In this document: positions 1 through 5,831 of the stretch, one piece after another
Layout: every line of letters begins with the position of its first letter
How positions within the stretch are numbered: the stretch's first letter is position 1
DNA from: Rickettsiales bacterium
GTDB lineage: Bacteria > Pseudomonadota > Alphaproteobacteria > Rickettsiales > Deianiraeaceae
DNA: 8,019 bases
NCBI GenBank assembly: GCA_947485035.1
Contig: CANKQN010000042.1
Location: 1 to 8,019 of the forward strand
Reading direction: 5' to 3'
Notes under the pieces: generated by a model
Database searches by the model: none
What the model was told of the DNA's origin: nothing
The model's input: the letters and a program-made list of their open reading frames with translations, nothing else
Made by a program: the position numbers and the translations under genes

Positions 1-248
1 GTGCGAATTCCTTGCGTGCAGAAGGCGTCCTTAATTGCAAGGGGAAGACCGCACAGAACGGAATTTTCGCCTGTCTCAATTTTTTTTGCGATGATTTTCG
101 CCTGTTCAACCGCAAGTTCGGGAGTTGGCGTAAGAAACGCATTAAGTTCCGATTTTGCTATTTTTTCGTTATAGTGCGAAACAATTTCCACCAATGATGA
201 CGGGCTTTTTTGAACGGATAATGTGAATTCCTTAATGCTTTTGAACAT
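1..248 (-). CDS. gatA: Asp-tRNA(Asn)/Glu-tRNA(Gln) amidotransferase subunit A, N-terminal part (runs off the left edge)
   Basis: This is the glutaminase/amidase subunit of GatCAB, the cytoplasmic complex that amidates mischarged Glu-tRNA(Gln) and Asp-tRNA(Asn). Reading leftward from an ATG at 246-248 gives 82 open codons. They include LNAFLTPTPELAVEQA (residues 35-50) and the amidase-signature start GLPLAIKDAFCTQGIR (67-82). Lys73 in IKD aligns with the first Lys of the family's Ser-cisSer-Lys catalytic triad. The two serines and roughly 400 further residues lie beyond the window. The start is well fixed, because an in-frame TGA sits two codons upstream (252-254). The start codon lies inside the end of the upstream membrane-protein gene (17-nt overlap), which suggests translational coupling. 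Only a weak TTGAG precedes the ATG. gatC, the frequent upstream partner, is not immediately upstream here. The FCTxGIR wording is more proteobacterial than Bacteroidetes-like. Confidence 0.9.
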   Translation of the reverse strand, partial: MFKSIKEFTLSVQKSPSSLVEIVSHYNEKIAKSELNAFLTPTPELAVEQAKIIAKKIETGENSVLCGLPLAIKDAFCTQGIR

Positions 249-984
249 GGCTCAATATATATTTGATTAGTTTTTTACTATTGATTATTGTTTTGTCAAG
301 GAAAGATTTTTTGCCTTGTTTCTTAATCCAATATTGAACATGATATGGGATATGCACTGTATATTCCATATATCTTATGTTGAGCATGGCATTGCGACGA
401 TCAATCAAAGGAATAAGTTCTGCATGTACGATGCTAAAATAATCCAATTTATCATCTTCATCACAGTCTATCTGAGTGGCATTAATGGCACGCCCCAATC
501 TATCATGAAAGCTTTCCTTGCTATGCATTATTGATTCAAGAAGCGTTTGTAGTATATCTCTGTATTGAAGAGTAAGAATGAATTTGCCTGCTATATCATG
601 TTGTATCTTGTCGTCGATTAACTGAAAACTATTCCACTCATCTCGCCGTTTTTTCCATACAATTTTCAACAAATCGTCCACCAAACAGAAGTGTGCAAGT
701 ATGTAGAAAATATCAATTGCAACCAAAAACCTTGTAATTCCCGAGGCAATAAACAGGATTTCCAGAAAAATGAAATAGGGGTTTTGCGTGCCAAATTTTT
801 CGATAAAGTCAAATGTGCCAAACCACCACGCCGAATGAACAAGCCCAAGAATTATAAGAAATAGCGTCCAGTTTTTGCCTTCGTGGTTGTCTTTGAAATA
901 GTCAATCAGTTTTTCCATATTCCCATTATTATATCTTCCGCCATTGAATTTTATTTTGAAGGAATTGTCAAGAAGTATTGACAT
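232..984 (-). CDS. Hypothetical membrane protein with two or three N-terminal helices and a soluble C-terminal domain
   Basis: I do not recognise a family. The 250-residue product has a hydrophobic stretch at about residues 39-56 (LFLIILGLVHSAWWFG) and a longer one at about 69-102, broken by Arg85, which could be one or two helices. After these comes a charged cluster (KKRRDEW, 111-117) and a mostly polar, probably cytosolic region to the end, with a patch of acidic residues near DCDEDDKLD. There is no signal peptide. The first ATG (982-984) has no ribosome-binding sequence. Met23 (codon 916-918), just before EKLIDYFKDN, is an equally plausible start that would give 228 residues and drop an odd Asn/Gly-rich leader. 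The gene is transcribed with gatA and overlaps its start by 17 nt. It is divergent from the photolyase operon. Function unknown; the coding call rests on the long open frame, sensible membrane topology and tight packing. Confidence 0.75.
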   Translation of the reverse strand: MSILLDNSFKIKFNGGRYNNGNMEKLIDYFKDNHEGKNWTLFLIILGLVHSAWWFGTFDFIEKFGTQNPYFIFLEILFIASGITRFLVAIDIFYILAHFCLVDDLLKIVWKKRRDEWNSFQLIDDKIQHDIAGKFILTLQYRDILQTLLESIMHSKESFHDRLGRAINATQIDCDEDDKLDYFSIVHAELIPLIDRRNAMLNIRYMEYTVHIPYHVQYWIKKQGKKSFLDKTIINSKKLIKYILSHVQKH

Positions 985-1029
985 ATTAAAATGTTGCGAA
1001 ATGGTGCTTTAAATATTTTAGATTTCTAA
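985..1029. promoter_or_regulatory. Divergent intergenic gap, presumed promoter region for both strands
   Basis: These 45 nt are the only space between the leftward membrane-protein gene and the rightward photolyase operon, so both promoters must lie here or reach into the flanking genes. The stretch is AT-rich (TTTAAATATTTTAG near its right end). I could not find a well-spaced -35/-10 pair. TTGCGA (994-999) followed by TATTTT (1014-1019) has too short a spacer. I also saw no TGATCC-like box of the RpoE/ChrR type. The functional call is positional. Confidence 0.35.
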
Positions 1030-2376
1030 ATGGTGGCTGAAAGTAAAACGGCAATTGTTCTTTTTGAAGATGACCTTCGCATTGAAGACAACCCCGTACT
1101 TCACCACGCTTGTGAAAATTATGATGTTATAATTCCGCTTTTCATATATCAGGAAAATTACCTTGGGCGAAATCTTGGCTGTGCTTCCAAAGTGTTTTTG
1201 CATAATGTTTTGAAATCGTTTAGTGCCTTGCTAAAAAATGAATATGGGGTAAATTTAATAATTCGCGATGGGAACAAGCTTGAAATTTTGAAAGAAATCG
1301 CTTCCATAATTCAAGTTGACGCAATTTATTTCAACAGGTCGTATACGAAAGTTCAAATTGAATTTGAAAAATCAGTTTTTGAAAATTTTCCAAAATGCGA
1401 TGTTCAGTCATTTAAAGGAAAATTGACATTTGAACCGTGGGAAGTTTCAACACTTGCAGGCGAACCTTTTAAAGTCTTCACTCCGTTTTCAAAAGCATGT
1501 TTGAAAAAATTGGAAGTTATGCGAGAAATTTTCCCAAAACCGGAAAAAATTTCAACAATTGGCGAAATTCAATCGCTTGCGGTTGAAGATTTAAACCTTC
1601 TTCCAAAAAATGAGGGGAAATGGTATGAGGATATTCTGGCAAATTGGTCGTTTGACTACACAAAAATTAATGAAGACTTTAACACATTTCTTGAAACAAA
1701 GCTTGCGTTTTATGCTGATTCAAGAAATGATTTATCAATTGGAAATTCAAACATTTCGCCGTATTTACGCTTTGGAATTTTAAGTGCAAATGCCTGTTTC
1801 CAAATGGCTTCTTTGAAGGTTGGAAGGTATGATAGCCAATTTTGCCTTGAACTTCTTTGGCGGGAATTTGCATACCATGCAATGTATTATAACCAAGAAA
1901 TTGCAACGCATGAATTAAGACCTGAATATTCAGGATTTCCTTGGGAAAATGATGGCGAGCTTCTTGAAAAATGGCAAAAAGGTGAAACGGGCTTTGATAT
2001 TGTTGATGCAGGAATGCGTGAACTTTGGCAAACGGGAACAATGCACGGAAGAACGCGTATGGTTGTGGCATCGTTTTTGATAAAAGATCTTCTAACCGAT
2101 TGGAAAACAGGTGAGCAATGGTTTTGGGATTGTCTTTTTGATGCTGACCCCGCCGTGAATCCTTTTTCTTGGCAATGGGTTTTTGGAAGTGGATTTGATG
2201 GTGCCCCATATTTCAGAATTTTCAATCCCGACCTTCAACGCCAAAGATTCGACGAAAAAGGCAAATATTGCACAAAATGGCTTGGAAATTTCTACAACAT
2301 TGAAAGAATTGTGAATCACGATTTTAAAAAACAATTAACGCTTGATAAATACAAACTTTTATTAAATAAATTATGA
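1030..2376 (+). CDS. phrB: Deoxyribodipyrimidine photolyase, class I cryptochrome/photolyase family
   Basis: This is a light-driven flavoenzyme that splits UV-induced cyclobutane pyrimidine dimers in DNA. The 448 residues match the usual class I length (E. coli 472). The N-terminal alpha/beta antenna domain covers about 1-130 (FEDDLRIEDNP; YFNRSY at 100-105), and the FAD-binding helical domain about 200-430. Visible motifs are RNDLSIGNSNISPYLRFG (232-249), LELLWREF (273-280, with Glu274 and Trp277 at the E. coli dimer-contact positions), TGFDIVDAGMREL (320-332) and WQWVFGSGFDGAPYFRIFNP (381-400). The Trp electron-transfer triad is intact: W381, W358 and W305 match E. coli W382, W359 and W306. 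Asn377 matches the FAD N5-facing Asn378 of photolyases, which argues for repair rather than plant-type cryptochrome signalling. One oddity is MHGR (338-341), where E. coli has MHNR, so a substrate-side Asn becomes Gly. It is the first gene of the operon and overlaps the lipocalin by ATGA. No Shine-Dalgarno is seen. Confidence 0.95.
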   Translation: MVAESKTAIVLFEDDLRIEDNPVLHHACENYDVIIPLFIYQENYLGRNLGCASKVFLHNVLKSFSALLKNEYGVNLIIRDGNKLEILKEIASIIQVDAIYFNRSYTKVQIEFEKSVFENFPKCDVQSFKGKLTFEPWEVSTLAGEPFKVFTPFSKACLKKLEVMREIFPKPEKISTIGEIQSLAVEDLNLLPKNEGKWYEDILANWSFDYTKINEDFNTFLETKLAFYADSRNDLSIGNSNISPYLRFGILSANACFQMASLKVGRYDSQFCLELLWREFAYHAMYYNQEIATHELRPEYSGFPWENDGELLEKWQKGETGFDIVDAGMRELWQTGTMHGRTRMVVASFLIKDLLTDWKTGEQWFWDCLFDADPAVNPFSWQWVFGSGFDGAPYFRIFNPDLQRQRFDEKGKYCTKWLGNFYNIERIVNHDFKKQLTLDKYKLLLNKL

Positions 2377-2879
2377 AAATATTTTTACTTGCTTCAATGT
2401 TTTTTCTTCATTCTTTATGCAATGCAGCGGAAATGAAATTAAAACCAGTGCAAAATTTTAATGTTGAAAGATATACAGGAAGATGGTATGAAATTGCAAG
2501 AACGGAAAATCGTTTTGAAAAAGATTGCTCTAATGTTTCCGCAAATTATTCGCTCAACGAAGATGGCACGCTTCGTGTTGTTAACAAATGCTTGCGAAAT
2601 AATAAGCAAAAAATTGCCGATGGAAAGGCTCGTTTTGTTGGAAAAAACAATGTTGGAGAATTGAAAGTTACATTTTTCTGGCCATTTCAGGGAAGTTATA
2701 ATGTTTTTTATGTTGATGAAGGCTATCAAAATGCGATTGTTGGCGATGGGGATAAGGGATATTTATGGATTCTCTCCCGTCAAAAAAACCTTGATGCAAA
2801 AACCTTGAATTTTCTTGTTGAAAAAATCAAACTTAGTGGCGTTGATGTTCAAAAATTGATTTATGTAAAACATGATTAA
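2373..2879 (+). CDS. blc: Blc-type bacterial lipocalin with cleavable signal peptide
   Basis: This is a small beta-barrel lipid-binding protein of the Blc / apolipoprotein D / plant temperature-induced lipocalin group, thought to bind or carry fatty acids or lysophospholipids at the envelope under stress. The 168 residues begin with a signal peptide (MKIFLLASMFFLHSLCNAA), with likely cleavage near Ala18-Ala19. The lipocalin signature GRWYEIAR is at 36-43, followed by RFEKDCSNVSANYSL (47-61), VVNKC (69-73), FFWPFQGSYNVF (101-112) and YLWILSR (130-136). These line up with E. coli Blc along its whole length. Cys52 and Cys73 sit where eukaryotic relatives form a disulfide. Unlike E. coli Blc it lacks a lipobox: Cys16 is preceded by His-Ser-Leu. 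It should therefore be a soluble periplasmic protein and not an outer-membrane lipoprotein. It starts inside the photolyase stop (ATGA) and overlaps the next gene by 8 nt. Confidence 0.92.
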   Translation: MKIFLLASMFFLHSLCNAAEMKLKPVQNFNVERYTGRWYEIARTENRFEKDCSNVSANYSLNEDGTLRVVNKCLRNNKQKIADGKARFVGKNNVGELKVTFFWPFQGSYNVFYVDEGYQNAIVGDGDKGYLWILSRQKNLDAKTLNFLVEKIKLSGVDVQKLIYVKHD

Positions 2880-3837
2880 AATTGCAATAATTGGTGCGGG
2901 ATTTTCAGGGTTGGTTTTGGCAAATGAACTGAAAAATCTGGGTGGTTTTGAAGTTATATTTTTTGAAAAATCGCGTGGAGTAGGTGGCAGAATTTCAACG
3001 CGATACAACCAAGAATGGGAATTTGACCACGGAGCGCCTTTTTTTGAAGCAAAAACTCCCACATTTCAAGCTTTCCTTCAAAAATTCATTGAAGAGGGAG
3101 TTGTTGCAAGCTGGAATCCAAAAGTTGTTGATGGACGCGGCAATGAAACGCCAATCGAAGGCAAATATTTCGTTGGAATGCCAAAAATGAACGCATTGCC
3201 AAAAAATCTTTCTAAAGGTTTTGATATCAAATTTGAAACGAAAATTTGTAAAATTGAACGCAAAAATGATGGCTGGCATTTGCAAGACGATTCCTTAAAA
3301 ACCTATTCTGTATTTGATTTTGTGGTAACATCTTGTCCTCCCGAACAAGCGTTTGATATCCTTCCTGATGAATGCCTATATAAAACTTCACTGAAAAACT
3401 TTGAAATGTTGCCAAAGTTTGTTTCTCTATTTGGTTTTGAAAGCGATGTGAATTTCAGCTTTGATATATTGCAAGTTACAAATTCAAAAATTGAAAAAGT
3501 TGTATGCAATCACAAGAAAGATGGACGAAACAACAAGCCAAGCATTGTTGTTTATGCTTGCGATGAATACTCGTTAAAAAATGTTGAAATGGAAAAAGAG
3601 CTTGCTGGACAAGAACTTTTGACAGAATTGAAGAATTTGTTTGGAAGCTTTGAAAATCCAACATTTTTGCAAACTCACAGATGGCTATATTCACAGCCAA
3701 AATTTAAAAGCGAATTGCTTTCGTTAAGGGATAAAACTCTTGGGATAATTTCCTGCGGAGACTGGCTTTCAAGCGGTGATATCGAGGGAGCATTCCTCAG
3801 TGGAATGGAAAGTTTGAAATATTTTCTTGAAAAGTAA
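2872..3837 (+). CDS. Renalase-like NAD(P)/FAD-dependent oxidoreductase (COG3380 type)
   Basis: This is a predicted flavin oxidoreductase; its substrate is unknown. The 321 residues open with a Rossmann dinucleotide site, IIGAGFSGL (6-14), and an EKSRGVGGRISTRY block (32-45). FDHGAPFFEAKTPTF (51-65) is characteristic of the bacterial renalase-like family, and the C-terminal FAD-contact region has HRW (269-271), CGDW (295-298) and IEGAFLSG (304-311). Length and motif order are normal, with no sign of damage. Bacterial renalases oxidise off-isomer dihydro-NAD(P), but that chemistry belongs to characterised members and is only a possibility here. A lipid-directed or amine-directed role is equally open. 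It overlaps the lipocalin by 8 nt (ATGATTAA) and is separated from the next flavoprotein by 42 nt. The family often lies near photolyase genes in Proteobacteria, which supports a place in the light-stress module. Confidence 0.88.
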   Translation: MIKIAIIGAGFSGLVLANELKNLGGFEVIFFEKSRGVGGRISTRYNQEWEFDHGAPFFEAKTPTFQAFLQKFIEEGVVASWNPKVVDGRGNETPIEGKYFVGMPKMNALPKNLSKGFDIKFETKICKIERKNDGWHLQDDSLKTYSVFDFVVTSCPPEQAFDILPDECLYKTSLKNFEMLPKFVSLFGFESDVNFSFDILQVTNSKIEKVVCNHKKDGRNNKPSIVVYACDEYSLKNVEMEKELAGQELLTELKNLFGSFENPTFLQTHRWLYSQPKFKSELLSLRDKTLGIISCGDWLSSGDIEGAFLSGMESLKYFLEK

Positions 3838-3879
3838 AATGATACACTGCAATATTAATCAAATATTTATAACAAAACA
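3838..3879 (+). promoter_or_regulatory. 42-nt gap inside the operon; possible secondary promoter
   Basis: This is the only untranslated gap in the six-gene run and it precedes the COG2907-DUF1365-Cfa trio. It is very AT-rich, with an AATATT (3851-3856) and a palindromic AAATATTT (3861-3868). TATAAC at 3868-3873 could serve as a -10 element, but it lies only 6 nt before the ATG and has no convincing -35. If used, the transcript would be essentially leaderless. No terminator hairpin is present, so read-through from the upstream genes is expected. Confidence 0.25.
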
Positions 3880-5070
3880 ATGAAAATTGCAGTCATAGGT
3901 TCGGGAATTTCGGGGCTTTCAACCGCTTGGTTTTTGAAAAATGAGCATGAAATCACGCTTTTTGAAAAGGACGCTCGCAACGGAGGACACGCCCACACAT
4001 CTGCAATAAATTACAACGGCAATACGATCAATGTCGATACCGGATTCATTGTGTTTAATTACAAAACATACTATCACCTTCAAAGATTGTTCCAAAATCT
4101 TGATGTTAAAGTTGAAAAAAGCAAAATGTCGTTTGGTGTGTCCAATTCTGAAATTGAATATTCAAGCGTTTCGCCTTTTTCAAACTGGAACTTCTTGAAT
4201 GGAAGATACTTAAAAATGCTTTTTGAAATAATAAAATTCAACAAAATTGCAAAAAAAGATATTGTCGATTCCTCAATATCCCTTGACGACTACCTCAATT
4301 TGCATAAATTTTCGCAGTACTTTCGCCGAAATTATATCTACGCAATGGCAGGCTCAATATGGTCTTGTTCAATTGAAGAGGCAAGGAAGTATCCCGCCAA
4401 ATCATTCATAGATTTCTTTAAACATCACGGACTTTTACAAGTAATGAATCATCCGCAGTGGTATTGCGTCAAGGGTGGTTCGAAAAATTATGTTGAAAAA
4501 ATCACAAGTCAATTGAACTGCAAAAATGCAAAGGTTTTGAAAGTTCAAAAACACGAAAACGGCGTTTTGGTAATTCACGAAAATGGGGAGGAGGTGTTTG
4601 ATAAAGTAATTATAGCAACCCACGCAAACGAAGCTTTTGAAATTACGGGCGAAGAAATTCTTTCAAAATTTCAATATAGCAAAAACCTTGCGGTGCTTCA
4701 TAAAAATGCGAATCTTATGCCAAAGAATAAATCAACTTGGGCAAGTTGGAATTATGTTTCCAGCTCTTCGCAAAATCTTTGCTTAACATATTGGATGAAC
4801 AACCTTCAAAACATTCCAAATTCAACGCCCGTTTTTGTCACACTTAATCCTTCTGTTGAAATTGATGATAAAGATATTTTCTTTCAAACAACTTACCATC
4901 ACCCAATTTTTGATGCACAATCCGCAAAAATTGTTTCTCATTTGAATTTAATTCAAGGAAGGGACGAAATTTATTATGTCGGCTCATATTTTAGCTATGG
5001 ATTTCACGAAGATGGAATTAAATCAGCATACGAAATCTGTAAAAAACTTGTCAAAAAAATGCCATGGTGA
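3880..5070 (+). CDS. FAD-dependent oxidoreductase of the COG2907 family (amine oxidase/desaturase-like)
   Basis: This is a flavoprotein of the amine-oxidase/phytoene-desaturase fold, probably acting on membrane fatty acyl chains together with the next two genes. The 396 residues carry the FAD site VIGSGISGLSTAWFL (5-19), EKDARNGGHAHT (29-40) and VDTGFIVFNYKTY (52-64). Family blocks then follow: MAGSIWSCS (156-164), HHGLLQVMNHPQW (182-194) with VKGGSKNYVE (197-206), ATHANEA (246-252), WASWNYV (287-293), LTYWMNNLQ (302-310) and YGFHEDGIKSAYEI (373-386). All are in the usual order and near the usual length of about 400-430. The Rhodobacter relatives lie in the singlet-oxygen (RpoE/ChrR) regulon and have been tied to methylated or furan fatty acid formation. 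The precise reaction here is inference. The gene overlaps DUF1365 by 7 nt (ATGGTGA). Confidence 0.92.
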   Translation: MKIAVIGSGISGLSTAWFLKNEHEITLFEKDARNGGHAHTSAINYNGNTINVDTGFIVFNYKTYYHLQRLFQNLDVKVEKSKMSFGVSNSEIEYSSVSPFSNWNFLNGRYLKMLFEIIKFNKIAKKDIVDSSISLDDYLNLHKFSQYFRRNYIYAMAGSIWSCSIEEARKYPAKSFIDFFKHHGLLQVMNHPQWYCVKGGSKNYVEKITSQLNCKNAKVLKVQKHENGVLVIHENGEEVFDKVIIATHANEAFEITGEEILSKFQYSKNLAVLHKNANLMPKNKSTWASWNYVSSSSQNLCLTYWMNNLQNIPNSTPVFVTLNPSVEIDDKDIFFQTTYHHPIFDAQSAKIVSHLNLIQGRDEIYYVGSYFSYGFHEDGIKSAYEICKKLVKKMPW

Positions 5071-5831
5071 ATGATTTAAAGCTGGGTTTTTTAAAAGCTA
5101 AGGTCATTCATAAAAGAATTGCTCCAAGAAATTTTTTTTGTTATAAATCTGGTTATATAATCTTTCCATTGATTGGAAATTTTCCACTGCCAAAGTTGTT
5201 TTCAGTTGATGCTTTTAACATTTTTTCGTTTTACAATAAAGACCACGCAAACCGTAAAGGCACTTCAACACTTGCTTGGGCACAAGAAAAGCTTGAAACG
5301 GTTGGTATTAAGAAAGACGCTATTTCGCAAATTGTGTTGATGACGCACCCGCGATGCCTAAACTTTGTGTTCAACCCCGTAAGTTTTTATTTTTGCCTTA
5401 ACGAAAAAGAGCAACCAATTGCAATAATTGCCGAAGTGAATAACACATTTGGGCAAACTCACAGCTACATACTTCACGAACAGGATTTTTCGCCCATTGT
5501 TCAAAATAAAATTTACAAGGCTCAAAAAGAGTTCTTCGTTTCGCCATTCTTTGAAAGGGAAGGCAATTACGAGTTCCGCTTTGCATATTCACCCCACAAC
5601 ATTGCAATTTGTATCAATTATTTTAAAAACGATATTCTTGCGTTTGAAACATCGGTTGCGGGCAAAATTGTGGAATTTAAGCCATCAAGTGCATTGCCAT
5701 ATTTATTCACAACATTTAAAACTGTTGCACTGACTATTCTTCAAGCCTTCATTCTGAAATTCATGAAAAAGCTCAAATTCAGAAAACCACCAATACAACT
5801 TACAAATTCCACAACTGTCAATATAAAATGA
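5064..5831 (+). CDS. DUF1365 family protein
   Basis: This is a member of an uncharacterised family (COG3496) that almost always sits between a COG2907 flavoprotein and a Cfa-like methyltransferase, as here. The 255 residues show the family's diagnostic core MTHPRCLNFVFNPVSFYFC (93-111) and AEVNNTFGQTHSYIL (123-137). The N-terminal HKRIAPRNFFCYKSGY block is at 16-31, and NIFSFYNKDHANRKG (52-66) and EFFVSPFF (156-163) are also present. Length is typical. The segment at about 211-234 (LPYLFTTFKTVALTILQAFILKFM) is hydrophobic to amphipathic and may touch the membrane. There is no signal peptide. No enzymatic motif can be named. The conserved co-occurrence suggests a partner or lipid-binding role in fatty-acid modification. 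The start overlaps the upstream stop by 7 nt, and the stop overlaps cfa by ATGA. No Shine-Dalgarno is visible, so coupling by termination-reinitiation is likely. Confidence 0.93.
   Translation: MVNDLKLGFLKAKVIHKRIAPRNFFCYKSGYIIFPLIGNFPLPKLFSVDAFNIFSFYNKDHANRKGTSTLAWAQEKLETVGIKKDAISQIVLMTHPRCLNFVFNPVSFYFCLNEKEQPIAIIAEVNNTFGQTHSYILHEQDFSPIVQNKIYKAQKEFFVSPFFEREGNYEFRFAYSPHNIAICINYFKNDILAFETSVAGKIVEFKPSSALPYLFTTFKTVALTILQAFILKFMKKLKFRKPPIQLTNSTTVNIK

Noticed and set aside
12..197. Plus-strand 61-codon open frame at the left edge
   Set aside because: It is antisense to the GatA N-terminus, which has clear family motifs on the minus strand.
978..983. Perfect TTGACA reading toward the photolyase
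   Set aside because: With a 17-nt spacer the -10 position would be 1001-1006 (ATGGTG), which is not a -10 element, so I did not call a promoter here. It is mentioned only in connection with the alternative start of the membrane protein.
1679..2334. Minus-strand open frames inside the photolyase gene
   Set aside because: The plus strand encodes an intact photolyase through this region with all functional motifs; the reverse frames have no recognisable features.
3861..3868. AAATATTT palindrome before the COG2907 gene as an operator
   Set aside because: It is an 8-bp all-A/T palindrome in very AT-rich sequence, so chance occurrence is likely.
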